From Actinomycetota bacterium (GTDB lineage: Bacteria > Actinomycetota > Nitriliruptoria > Nitriliruptorales > Nitriliruptoraceae): 64,000 nt of DNA. Shown here in pieces: positions 14,082 through 22,574 of this stretch; within the stretch, counting starts at the first letter, position 1, and the number at the start of each line of letters is the position of its first letter. The notes below the pieces were generated by a model. The model worked only from the letters and a program-made list of their open reading frames with translations, searched no databases and was not told where the DNA came from. The DNA lies in assembly GCA_019347575.1 (NCBI GenBank), contig JAHWKY010000012.1:66648-130647 (forward strand), in the 5' to 3' direction. A program made the translations under genes and the position numbers.

Positions 14082-16157
14082 TCACCGCTCGTCGCTGCCC
14101 TCGACGATCACGTCGATGGCGGTGCCGTGCGTGTCGACCGTCACCTCGCCGTTGCGCACGCTGATGTCGACCGTGCCACCGCCGATCTCGACACCGGTGA
14201 GTTCGAGGCGCTCGAACGGTGCCGGTGACAGCGGCCGGAGCGTGAGGCGTGCGTGGGGCACATCCGCCTCGGCGCCGAGCAGGGACCGGACCAGCAGCAG
14301 CGCCCCGCCGGCGGCCCACGCCTGCGGCCGGCAGGCCGTCGGGTAGGGGACCGGCCGTGGCGCGAAGTCCGATGAGAAGCCCGCGAACAGTTCCGGCAGG
14401 CGGTAGTTGAAGGCGGGAGCGGCCCGGACCAAGCCGCGGAGCAGGGTGGTGGCCTCGGCGACGTGGCCCGTGCGCGCCAGCCCCCACACGGCGATCGCGG
14501 TGTCGTGGGGCCACACCGCCCCGCAGTGGTACGACAGGGGGTTGTAGCCGCCCGAGTCGGACGACAGGGTGCGCAGCCCCCAGCCCGACGCCATGTCCGG
14601 GGCTGCGAGCCGGGTCGCGATCCGCGCGGTCTCGTCGCGGTCGAGTAGGCCGCTCGACAGCAGGTGGCCCATGTTCGACGCGATGCCGTCGACGGGGCGC
14701 TTGTCGTGGTCGACCGCCACGGCCGGGTAGGGCCCCGATGCGTCCTCGACCCAGAACGCGGCCCGGAACCGCTCCCGCAGGTCGGCGGCCCAGGCACGCC
14801 AGCCCTCGCCCCCCGGGCGACCGAAGTGGTCGAGCAGGGCTGCGCCCCGAACCGCCGCGTCGTGGGCGTAGCCCTGGACCTCGCTCAGCGCGAGGGGCGC
14901 GGTCGCGATCGCGCCGTCCGCGAAGCGAACGCCGTCACGCGAGTCCTTCCAGCCCTGGTTCGCCAGGCTGCGGCTGCCGCGCGGCACGTACTCGACGAAC
15001 CCGTCGCCGTCGGGATCGCCGTGGTTGCGCAGCCACGACAGGGCTGCCTCGATGTGGGGTAGGAGCGGGGCGACATCCTCGTCAGGGAGCCCCCAGCACC
15101 ACGCCTCGTGGGCCAGCACCACGAACAGCGGGGTCGCGTCCACCGACCCGTAGTAGAACGGCGGGAGGTCCCCGCGGTCCGCGAGCGCTCCGCGCCGGAC
15201 CTCGTGCAGGATCTTGCCCGGCTCCTCCTCGGTCTCCTCGTCGACGCGCCGCCCCTGGCGCCGTGCCAGGACACGCAGCGTGCCCCGCGCCAGATCGAGG
15301 TCGTACGGCAGCGCCATGAACGCGGCCCAGATCGAGTCGCGACCGAACAGCGTCAGGAACCACGGGCTCCCGGCGGCGGTGAACCGGTCGTCGGGAGCCT
15401 CGGGGTCGCGCAGATCGAGCGAGGCGAGGTCCACGACCGAGCGCCGCACGAGTCGTGTGAACCGCGATTCCGAGCAGCGCAGGGTCGGGCCCCGAGACGG
15501 CGATCCGGTGACGCCCACGCCCCGAGCGGTCGCCCCCACACCGACGGCGGGTAGCGCGGTCTCACCGTGTACGTCCGACGCCACCACCTCGACGACCACG
15601 GTTGCTGTCCCGCCGGGCGGCAGTCGGACGTCGCAGCGCAGCCGGTCACGGTCCGCGACCCCGGCGGTCATCGTGACCCGCGCGCACTCCTCGCCGCCCG
15701 GGCGCCGGAACTCGACCGCGCCGGGGCGCGGCTCCGGCGCGACCTCGTCGAGGGAACGGCCGTGCTTGACGTCGAAGATGTAGGCGAAGTCGGCGCCGAC
15801 CTCCACGCTCACGGATAGCTCTGCCGGCTCCGAGCCGGCGTTGCGGACCTCGATCTCCTCACGCAACCCACCGTCGACGACGCGACGACGCGTGACCGAG
15901 ATGCTCGGGTCGATCTCGGTGTCGCGCGACGGGGGGAGGTAGGCGTGGAACACCGCCTCGTGGCCGCCGACGGAGACGCCCGCGAGATGGACGGGGCGCG
16001 TACCGTCGACGAGCACTTCGAGACGGCTGACGAAGCGGGTGTCGCGGACGTACAGGCCGTGGTCACCACCGGGCACGATGTCGCCGTTCGCGCCGGAGAT
16101 GACGAACGACTCGCCCCGCACGCAGACGATCTCGCCGATAGGTCCGTGGCCGGTCAA
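14082..16157 (-). CDS. Amylo-alpha-1,6-glucosidase / glycogen-debranching family protein
   Basis: 691 residues. The N-terminal domain (about 1-220; SGANGDIVPGGDHGLYVRDTRF near residue 21) is the GDE_N_bis type. The remainder is an (alpha/alpha)6 glucosidase barrel: PWFLTLFGRDSIWAA, GSVDATPLFVVLAHEAW, DGFVEYVPRGSRSLANQGWKDS and SYHCGAVWPHDTA are the usual conserved stretches carrying catalytic acids. Hydrolyses alpha-1,6 or related glucosidic bonds; in actinobacteria this family is often next to glycosyltransferases of compatible-solute or glycogen metabolism. It starts 18 bases after the GT4 gene, so the two form an operon. Cytoplasmic (no signal peptide). Confidence 0.88.
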   Translation of the reverse strand: MTGHGPIGEIVCVRGESFVISGANGDIVPGGDHGLYVRDTRFVSRLEVLVDGTRPVHLAGVSVGGHEAVFHAYLPPSRDTEIDPSISVTRRRVVDGGLREEIEVRNAGSEPAELSVSVEVGADFAYIFDVKHGRSLDEVAPEPRPGAVEFRRPGGEECARVTMTAGVADRDRLRCDVRLPPGGTATVVVEVVASDVHGETALPAVGVGATARGVGVTGSPSRGPTLRCSESRFTRLVRRSVVDLASLDLRDPEAPDDRFTAAGSPWFLTLFGRDSIWAAFMALPYDLDLARGTLRVLARRQGRRVDEETEEEPGKILHEVRRGALADRGDLPPFYYGSVDATPLFVVLAHEAWCWGLPDEDVAPLLPHIEAALSWLRNHGDPDGDGFVEYVPRGSRSLANQGWKDSRDGVRFADGAIATAPLALSEVQGYAHDAAVRGAALLDHFGRPGGEGWRAWAADLRERFRAAFWVEDASGPYPAVAVDHDKRPVDGIASNMGHLLSSGLLDRDETARIATRLAAPDMASGWGLRTLSSDSGGYNPLSYHCGAVWPHDTAIAVWGLARTGHVAEATTLLRGLVRAAPAFNYRLPELFAGFSSDFAPRPVPYPTACRPQAWAAGGALLLVRSLLGAEADVPHARLTLRPLSPAPFERLELTGVEIGGGTVDISVRNGEVTVDTHGTAIDVIVEGSDER

Positions 16158-16175
16158 GGGGGTCCCCTCAGGTGG

Positions 16176-17243
16176 TCAGAGGAGGCGTTCGTAGAGAGCG
16201 ACGTAGTGCTCGACCATCCGGACCGCCGAGAACTCGTCCTCGATGCGCGCGCGGCAAGCCACCGGATCGATCTCGCCCACCGCCTCGGTTGCGCGAGCGA
16301 AGGCGCGCAGGTCGCCAGGATCGATCAGGTACCCCGTCTCGCCGTCGACGACGATCTCGGGCGCAGCTCCCCGCCGGTACGCCACGACGGGGGTGCCGCA
16401 GGCCATCGACTCGGCCATGACCAGACCGAACGGCTCGTCCCACCGGATCGGGACCAGCACCGCGCGTGCGCGACCCATGAGGTCGACCTTCTCCTCGTGC
16501 TCGACGCTGGTACGCAGGTCGACATCGGCGCCGAGCATCGCGGGCGCGATCATCGTCTCGAAGTACTCGACCTCGAGCGGCTCGCTGACCTTGATCGCCA
16601 TGATCAGCGGGAGCCCCGCCCGCTTGGCCACCTCGACCGCGACCTCGGGCCCCTTGTCGGCGGAGGCACGGCCGACAAAGAGCAGGAAGTCATCCTTGTC
16701 CGTCCGGAAGGGGTAGCGCTCCAGCGCGATGCCGTTGTGCACGACTCCTCCCGAGACCTGCACCCCCGCAGGTGTCCGGGACATCTGATCGTGGCTGATG
16801 GCCGTCAGCGCGATGCGGTGACTGATGGCGCGGTACAGCCGTGCGTTCGCGTCCGTCCAGGATCCGTGGAGGGTGTTGACCACCGGGGGCCGATCGGTGA
16901 TCCCGGCCGCGATCGCGGGCCCGATCGCGCCGGTGTGGTCGTGGATCACGTCGAACCGGTCTGGATCGCGGTAGGCGGACACCGCGTGGGTCGCCTCGTA
17001 CCAGGGGTTGCCGATGTGCAACGAGGGCGCGATGTCGAACACGGTGTCCAGCGTCGCCTTGGTCACGCTCCCACCTGCCGCCGAGAGGGTCACGTCGTGA
17101 CCGGCGTCGACGAGTCCGTCCGCCAGCGATGCGACGATCCACTCGATGCCGCCGTATCCGATCGGCGGCACGGCGAACCAGGGGGGAGCGATCTGCAGTA
17201 CGCGCGAGGGGGTTCCTGACCTGGGCCGAAGACAGTACTGCAC
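16176..17243 (-). CDS. Family 4 glycosyltransferase
   Basis: 355 residues with the GT-B fold. N-terminal APPWFAVPPIGYGGIEWIV is the usual Gly-rich acceptor loop; FDVIHDHTG and LFVGRASADKGPEVAVEVAK mark the second Rossmann half. The retaining GT4 E-x7-E motif is EPFGLVMAE (E270, E278), followed by ACGTPVVAYRRGAAPEIV. GTG 17243 is taken as start, but the homology-like part begins near residue 14. Transfers a sugar from a nucleotide donor; the acceptor is unknown. First gene of a two-gene operon with the debranching-type glucosidase. Confidence 0.88.
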   Translation of the reverse strand: MQYCLRPRSGTPSRVLQIAPPWFAVPPIGYGGIEWIVASLADGLVDAGHDVTLSAAGGSVTKATLDTVFDIAPSLHIGNPWYEATHAVSAYRDPDRFDVIHDHTGAIGPAIAAGITDRPPVVNTLHGSWTDANARLYRAISHRIALTAISHDQMSRTPAGVQVSGGVVHNGIALERYPFRTDKDDFLLFVGRASADKGPEVAVEVAKRAGLPLIMAIKVSEPLEVEYFETMIAPAMLGADVDLRTSVEHEEKVDLMGRARAVLVPIRWDEPFGLVMAESMACGTPVVAYRRGAAPEIVVDGETGYLIDPGDLRAFARATEAVGEIDPVACRARIEDEFSAVRMVEHYVALYERLL

Positions 17244-17300
17244 GCTCTGAGTCGGCGCGACCCATCGGGCGCTACGGCGCGCCCGGTGCGACGACCTGCC

Positions 17301-18221
17301 TCAGTTGGTCGCCGCGCGTGCCTCGCGCTCGGCGCGCTTCGCCTCGTACTTGCGTGCCATCGCGTCGAGGCCCTCGAGGAACTCGCTGACCTGGGTGCGG
17401 GCCTTGTCGGCGTCGGGGTCGAGGCCCTCGAGGTCGAAGAAGCCCCAGTGGCGCAGCAACGGCCACAGCACCTCGTCGTGGTGGACACGCAGGTCGTAGA
17501 TCCCGGCCTTGGCGATCTCGACCGCCTTGCGGTTGAAGTCGGTCATGCCCGCGCCGGGCATCTGGAAGCCCATCACCTCGGCGGCGATGGCCTCGACGGC
17601 GGCTGACGGGTCGAGCTCGAGCGCGGCGCCGAGCATGTCGCGGTAGAAGACCATGTGCAGGTTCTCGTCCGCGGCGACCCGCGCCATGATCCGGTCGGCG
17701 ACGGCGTCGTCGGAGTAGCGTCCCGTGTTGCGGTGGCTGATGCGGGTGGCGAGCTCCTGGAACGACACGTACGCCATGCCTCGGAGCAGACCCTTGCCGC
17801 CCCGGTCGTAGCCGGTCATGACCTGCTGCATCCGGCCGCGTTCGAGCTGGACGGGGTCGACGCTGCGGGTGACCACGAGGTAGTCGCGCAGCACGATCGA
17901 GTGGCGGCCCTCCTCGGCGGTCCAGCGGTGGATCCAGTTGATCCAGGCGCCGTCGCCGTCGCCGAACATGGCGTGGATCTCACGGTGGTAGCTGGGCAGG
18001 TTGTCCTCGGTCAGCAGGTTGACCTCGAAGGCGGTCTGCGCGACGCCCGACAGCCGGGACTGGTCCGGGGTCCACGGGTCGCCGTCGTAGTCGCGCCCGA
18101 GGCTGTAGGGGATGTAGTCGTGGGGGAACCACTCCCTGGCGGTCTGCTCGTGGCGGCGCAGCAGCTCGGCGGCGGTCGGCTCGAGCTCGAGGAGTAGCTG
18201 CTGGTCGGTGGTCAGCGTCAT
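17301..18221 (-). CDS. Acyl-[acyl-carrier-protein] desaturase (stearoyl-ACP type)
   Basis: 306 residues. A soluble di-iron desaturase: the two E-x2-H motifs are EEGRH (103-107) and DENLH (185-189), with bridging glutamates in EDNLPSYHREI (near 72-82) and FQELATR (156). It introduces a cis double bond into ACP-bound acyl chains in the cytoplasm. The highly charged tail (RKYEAKRAEREARAATN) is reproduced in the remnant at 13990-14046. The gene is divergent from a PucR-family regulator across a 116-bp region carrying a perfect dyad, so local control is likely. Confidence 0.92.
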   Translation of the reverse strand: MTLTTDQQLLLELEPTAAELLRRHEQTAREWFPHDYIPYSLGRDYDGDPWTPDQSRLSGVAQTAFEVNLLTEDNLPSYHREIHAMFGDGDGAWINWIHRWTAEEGRHSIVLRDYLVVTRSVDPVQLERGRMQQVMTGYDRGGKGLLRGMAYVSFQELATRISHRNTGRYSDDAVADRIMARVAADENLHMVFYRDMLGAALELDPSAAVEAIAAEVMGFQMPGAGMTDFNRKAVEIAKAGIYDLRVHHDEVLWPLLRHWGFFDLEGLDPDADKARTQVSEFLEGLDAMARKYEAKRAEREARAATN

Positions 18222-18264
18222 GGGGCTCTCGGTGTCGATGGTCGGGGGGTCGGGTCACTGGGAC

Positions 18265-18282
18265 TTCATCATCTGTGATGAA
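18265..18282. promoter_or_regulatory. Operator dyad between desaturase and PucR regulator
   Basis: TTCATCA-TCTG-TGATGAA is a perfect 7+4+7 inverted repeat lying 44 bases from the desaturase start and 56 bases from the regulator start, in a stretch that is AT-rich for this genome. The position over both divergent promoters fits an operator. Which protein binds is inferred. Confidence 0.6.
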
Positions 18283-18337
18283 CAACTACCTCCGCTACGC
18301 TCTCGACGCACCAATCTCGCCGTCTACTTAGCACGAG

Positions 18338-19519
18338 GTGATAGAACTGGCCGCATCCGCGCCCTGGCAGGCCCTCCCGACCGACATCGCGGCGGGGCTC
18401 GCTCGTCACCTGTCCTCGGTGGTGGACGAGACCATCGCGACGATCGCGCGCGAGGTGCCGGCCTACGCCCGCCCCCTGGAGGGCGCGTTCGGGGTGGGCC
18501 TGCGGCAGGGGGTGGAGGTCGCGCTCGGCCGCTTCCTGACCCTGCCCGGCAGTGACGAGCCCGCGCTGACCGAGACCGATCGCGAGGTGTACGTCAGGCT
18601 CGGACGCGGCGAGATGCGCGCAGGTCGTGCGCTCGAGGCGCTCCTGCAGGCGTACCGCATCGGGGCGCGCGTGGCGTTCCGCCGCTTCGCGACCCACGCG
18701 CGCGAGGACGGTCTGCCGGCGGACGGCGTCGTACCGCTGGCCGAGGCCGTGTTCGCCTACATCGACGAGCTGTCGGCCGCGAGCGCCGAGGGGTACGCCG
18801 CGGAGCAATCCGCGCGGGCGGACGAGCAAGGCCGGCGCCGCCGGGAGCTCCTCGAGCTTCTGCTCGCCACCACCGTGGACGCCACCGCGGTCGCCGAGGC
18901 GGCACCGGCGGTCGGCTGGGTGCCGCCGGAGCAGGCGATGGCCGTGCTCGTGCCGCTGGACGCCGCCGACACCGTCCGGACCCGGCTCGGCACCGACGCG
19001 CTCGTCGCCGAACGCGGCGACACGGTGGTCGGCGTCGTGCCGACACCCCTCGACGACCGCAGCCGCAACCTCCTGTCGCGCCGGCTCCGTAGCTGCGCAG
19101 CGGTGATCGGACCCAGCCGACAGACGACCGCGGTGGCGACCAGCCTGCGCCTGGCCGGAGCCGCCGTCCGTCTGCAGGCTGCCGGCGTGATCGACGCGGA
19201 TCCCCTCTTCGTGGACGAGCACCTGGCCACGCTGGTCGTGCACAACGAACCGGAGCTGCTCGACGACCTCACCACGAGGCGCTTGGCACCGCTCGGGTCG
19301 GTCCGTGCGTCGAGCCGGGATCGGCTCGCCGAGACCCTGCTCGCCTGGCTGCAGCACCACGGGCAGCGCCAGCACGTCGCGGAGGCGCTGCACGTGCACC
19401 CCCAGACCGTCAGCTACCGGCTGACGCAGCTCCGCGAGCTCTTCGGTGCCCAGCTCGACGATCCCGCCGCCCGCTTCGAGCTCGAGATCGCCCTGCGGGC
19501 GACATCGCGCCGCTCGTAG
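18338..19519 (+). CDS. PucR/CdaR-family transcriptional regulator
   Basis: 393 residues from GTG 18338. A helical sensory N-terminal half (about 1-160) with YVRLGRGEMRAGRALEALL and AYRIGARVAFRRFATHA is typical of RsbRD/PucR-type regulators; a GGDEF-like middle follows. The C-terminus SSRDRLAETLLAWLQHHGQR...LHVHPQTVSYRLTQLRELFG is the PucR helix-turn-helix (HTH_30). Divergent orientation with the desaturase suggests it regulates unsaturated fatty-acid synthesis, and the dyad between them is its likely site. The effector is unknown. Confidence 0.85.
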   Translation: MIELAASAPWQALPTDIAAGLARHLSSVVDETIATIAREVPAYARPLEGAFGVGLRQGVEVALGRFLTLPGSDEPALTETDREVYVRLGRGEMRAGRALEALLQAYRIGARVAFRRFATHAREDGLPADGVVPLAEAVFAYIDELSAASAEGYAAEQSARADEQGRRRRELLELLLATTVDATAVAEAAPAVGWVPPEQAMAVLVPLDAADTVRTRLGTDALVAERGDTVVGVVPTPLDDRSRNLLSRRLRSCAAVIGPSRQTTAVATSLRLAGAAVRLQAAGVIDADPLFVDEHLATLVVHNEPELLDDLTTRRLAPLGSVRASSRDRLAETLLAWLQHHGQRQHVAEALHVHPQTVSYRLTQLRELFGAQLDDPAARFELEIALRATSRRS

Positions 19520-19542
19520 CGGAACCGGCGTCACCGGGGCGA

Positions 19543-20799
19543 TCAGTAACGGGCGAAGGTCTCGACGTCGCGTTCGAAACTCTCGATCATCTCGTCGGTC
19601 AGCGTCGGCCGGGTGGCGCGGATCGCCGCCACGAACTCGTCGGTCCCGGCCCGACCCGACCGCTCGCCGGCGTGCTCGGCCTCGAACGCCAGTTGCGCCG
19701 CCTTCCTCGCGGCGAACTCCAGATCCGCGGGCGTGAACCGCTCGGAGGCCTCGACGAGGATCCCCACGTCGATGTCCTCGTCGGTGATGTCGGCGATGTA
19801 CCGACGCCAGATCGCCGCCCGGGCGTCGGCGTCCGGTGGCCCGACCGGCACGACGTAGTCGAAGCGACCCGGCCGGAGGAACGCCGGATCGAGGCTGCCG
19901 ACCGAGTTGGTGGCGCACACCAGCAGGTGGTCGAACGACTCCCGCATCCGGGGTAGCTGGCGCAGGAACTCGTTGGTGACCTGTCCGCCGACGCGCCGAT
20001 CCGACTGCCGGTTCGCCGCGAGGTCCTCGACCTCATCGAAGAACGCCACCGCCGCCGGGGCCGCCAGCAAACGGTCGAAGGTGTCGACCAGGACGGCCGG
20101 GGCGTCGCTGCCTTCGCCGAGCTGGGCGACCTCGACGGGCACGAACGGCCACCGCAGCCGCGATGCGATGCCCTTGGCGAAGGTGGTCTTGCCGGTGCCG
20201 GGGGGACCGAACAGCACGACCGACTGCGGTGCCGTGACCCCGTGCCGCAGGGCGAGCTCGGGTTCAGCCAGCGGCAGGATGATACGGCGCTCGATGATCC
20301 CTTTGACCTCGTCCATGCCCTCGAGCTCGTCCCATAGGCCAGCGTCGATGTGCTGCCCGCCGAGGTCAGCCAGCTCGCTGCGGCGATGCTCGATGACGCG
20401 ACGGAGCACGACCACTCCGTCGGCGGTCTCGTAACCGCGATCCTCGAGCAGCGCGTGCAGCTCGGTGCCGCTGTGCAGCGCCGTGGTGAAGATGCGCGCC
20501 CCCTGGTTCGCGAGCCGGCCCTCGAGCCCATCGAGCAGGCCGTCGACCGAGCCGCGGTCACCCACGACCCGGTAGATGGAGCCGACCGCGCCGCTCACCG
20601 CACCGACGGCGAGGCCCACGACCTCGCCCTCCACCTCGGCAAGGAGCGTCTCGGTCGCCGCGGAGGTGACGAGGTCGGCGACCTCGTCGATCGACAGCCC
20701 GTCGGGGACTCGGTGGACGACGCCCTCACGCTCGCACAGGCCCACGACGCCGCCCAGGTCGCCCTCGCGGTAGTGGCGGATCCTCGGGCGCACCGACAT
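19543..20799 (-). CDS. GNAT-like domain fused to AAA+ ATPase
   Basis: 418 residues. Residues 1-135 look like a GNAT fold (RIRHYREGDLGGVVGLCERE, EVEGEVVGLAVGAVSG, DRGYETADGVVVLRR) with a weak acetyl-CoA loop. Residues 150-418 are an FtsH/Cdc48-type AAA+ module: Walker A FGPPGTGKTT (197-206), Walker B VAFFDEVEDL (251-260), sensor-1 ATNS, arginine-finger segment RPGRFD (309-314) and a lid helix region with FTPADLEFAARKAA. The combination suggests a remodelling ATPase whose N-domain binds or acetylates a client. Single gene, convergent with the PucR gene (23-bp gap). Function unknown. Confidence 0.8.
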   Translation of the reverse strand: MSVRPRIRHYREGDLGGVVGLCEREGVVHRVPDGLSIDEVADLVTSAATETLLAEVEGEVVGLAVGAVSGAVGSIYRVVGDRGSVDGLLDGLEGRLANQGARIFTTALHSGTELHALLEDRGYETADGVVVLRRVIEHRRSELADLGGQHIDAGLWDELEGMDEVKGIIERRIILPLAEPELALRHGVTAPQSVVLFGPPGTGKTTFAKGIASRLRWPFVPVEVAQLGEGSDAPAVLVDTFDRLLAAPAAVAFFDEVEDLAANRQSDRRVGGQVTNEFLRQLPRMRESFDHLLVCATNSVGSLDPAFLRPGRFDYVVPVGPPDADARAAIWRRYIADITDEDIDVGILVEASERFTPADLEFAARKAAQLAFEAEHAGERSGRAGTDEFVAAIRATRPTLTDEMIESFERDVETFARY

Positions 20800-21123
20800 C
20801 TCCTACGTCCGGATACCGCGGCGGCGAACGGTCCATCATCGCAGTGCACCGAGGGAACGTCGAACGGACAGCTGCCGATGCGGCGCGGTGGGCCGGCGCC
20901 GGGTCACGGCTGTCCGGTCACCCGGCGTCGCCGAGCGCACCGCGAACGACGGGACGCGCGTGCAGGTCCACCGCACGTACAGCACGCTCGCCCGTCCGCG
21001 ACGCGGGACGCGCGAGAGAAAACCCCGCGTGTACTGAAGTAGGGGTTCGGCTTGGGTCGACCAGACCGCCGAGAGGCAGCCTCGGGGGGCACCCCCCCCC
21101 CCGGAGGGCGCCAGGAGGCCCCC
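20800..21123. promoter_or_regulatory. Intergenic leader with a G6/C11 hairpin and ribosome site
   Basis: No gene is seen in these 324 bases between divergent genes. Near the right end are AACCCC...GGGGTT (stem around 21024-21050), then six G (21084-21089) followed by eleven C (21092-21102), able to fold as a hairpin, then CCAGGAGG as ribosome site 5 bases before ATG 21124. The homopolymer sits in the 5' untranslated part. Confidence 0.5.
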
Positions 21124-22545
21124 ATGTTCCGCACCTGGTCGATGTTCCTCGCGATCGCCGCGCTGCTGATCGTCTCAGTACCTACCGCGTTGGCACAGTC
21201 GTCCGACGAAGTCGACTACGACCGCAAGAGCGACAACATCGAGCTCGTCGCTCGGGCGCAGTTCCCTCAGGGGACGGACATGTTCTTCCAGCGCCGCGAC
21301 GGCCTGCAACGGGTCGACGGACGCGTCGTGCACGGGACCCGCGACTACCTGTTCGCCGGTGCGGATGCGTCGTCGGCGGTCGGTGAGCCTCCCGAGGGCA
21401 CGCCCGAGGGGATCCGGATCTTCGACGTGACCGATCCGACGCAGCCGCACGAGCTCGTCGCCGTCGACTGTTCCGGCTACCACGCCGACATCGCCGTCTA
21501 CGAGGATCTGTTGATCCACGGCATCGACTCGGCCCGAAGCAACGAGGGCTGCGACGAGCGCTTCGATCCGCACGGCCTCAACCAGAAGGGTGAGGCCGGC
21601 GTGCGCATCTTCGACATCTCCGACCCGGCCCGTCCCACCTTGGTGGCTCACCTGACCGAGGAGGAGACCGGTACCGACGCGCACAACATCACGACGCTGC
21701 CGTGGGCGGGCGTGCTCTACATCGCCGGCTCGGGCTTCACCCAGGCGGACACGGTGCTGTCGATCGTCGACCTGACCGAGCCCGACTTCCCGGTGAAGAT
21801 CATCCCGATGCAGGCCATCTCGCCCACCGCGACGGCCGAGTGCCACGACATCGGCGTGGCGAACCTCGGCCACCGCGCCTTGGCGTTCTGTGCCGCCGTG
21901 GAGCAGACGTTCATCTGGGACGTCAGCGATCCGATGCAGCCGCGCCACGTCGCCAACGTGGTCGGTCCACCGGAGTCGATCCACCACGGGGCGCGTCTCG
22001 CTCCCGACGGACGCACCCTCGTGCTCAACGACGAGCTCGGCGGCGCGGCCGCCGCGCCGGGATGCCTGCCGACGACCAACGACCCGTTGGGGGCGCTGTT
22101 CTTCTACGACATCGGCATCCCGGAGCTGCCGGTCTACCTCGGGTCGTTCTCGACCAGCGAAGCCGCGGCCAAGCTGCCGTGCACCAGCCACTTCTACAAC
22201 TTCATCCCGGGCACGAACCTGCTGACCATCGGTTGGTACAAGTCCGGGATGATCGTCGTGGACTACGCCAACCGCACCCTGCCGACCGAGCACGCCGTCT
22301 TCACCCCGACCGGCGGGGACTTCTGGGCCGCCTACTACTGGCACGGCTACGTGTACGGCAACTCGTTCGGCGGCGGCGGCCTGTACGGCGGCACCAACGA
22401 GGCCGGCGGGATCTGGGTGACCCAGCTCGACGGGGTCGGTGACGTCAACCCCAGCCCCTACGACGCCGGCGTGACCTGGGCGCCTTGGACCGCGTCCGAT
22501 CCCGCTCCCGGTGCGAGTGACTTCTCCCGCCCGACCTTCGGCTGA
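21124..22545 (+). CDS. Secreted LVIVD-repeat beta-propeller protein
   Basis: 473 residues; signal peptide about 1-25 (MFLAIAALLIVSVPTALAQ). Propeller blades are visible as repeated I/V-x-D-V/I-S/T-D-P motifs: GIRIFDVTDPTQPHEL, GVRIFDISDPARPTL, LSIVDLTEPDFPVKI and FIWDVSDPMQPRHV. Pairs of Cys (VDCSGYH, EGCDERF, AECHDIG, LPCTSHF) suggest disulfides. Proteins of this family are extracellular or surface propellers with unknown ligands. ATG 21124 has AGGAGG at proper spacing; the open frame upstream spans the C-tract and is not coding. Single gene, preceded by the unusual poly-C leader. Confidence 0.85.
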   Translation: MFRTWSMFLAIAALLIVSVPTALAQSSDEVDYDRKSDNIELVARAQFPQGTDMFFQRRDGLQRVDGRVVHGTRDYLFAGADASSAVGEPPEGTPEGIRIFDVTDPTQPHELVAVDCSGYHADIAVYEDLLIHGIDSARSNEGCDERFDPHGLNQKGEAGVRIFDISDPARPTLVAHLTEEETGTDAHNITTLPWAGVLYIAGSGFTQADTVLSIVDLTEPDFPVKIIPMQAISPTATAECHDIGVANLGHRALAFCAAVEQTFIWDVSDPMQPRHVANVVGPPESIHHGARLAPDGRTLVLNDELGGAAAAPGCLPTTNDPLGALFFYDIGIPELPVYLGSFSTSEAAAKLPCTSHFYNFIPGTNLLTIGWYKSGMIVVDYANRTLPTEHAVFTPTGGDFWAAYYWHGYVYGNSFGGGGLYGGTNEAGGIWVTQLDGVGDVNPSPYDAGVTWAPWTASDPAPGASDFSRPTFG

Positions 22546-22574
22546 GCTGGCCGCAGCCCGGCGTCCCCGACGGG

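Noticed and set aside
12742-14346. Plus-strand frame opposite the eCIS-like peptidase
   Set aside because: Antisense frame; the minus-strand product has a coherent fold, HEGVH site and coupled downstream gene.
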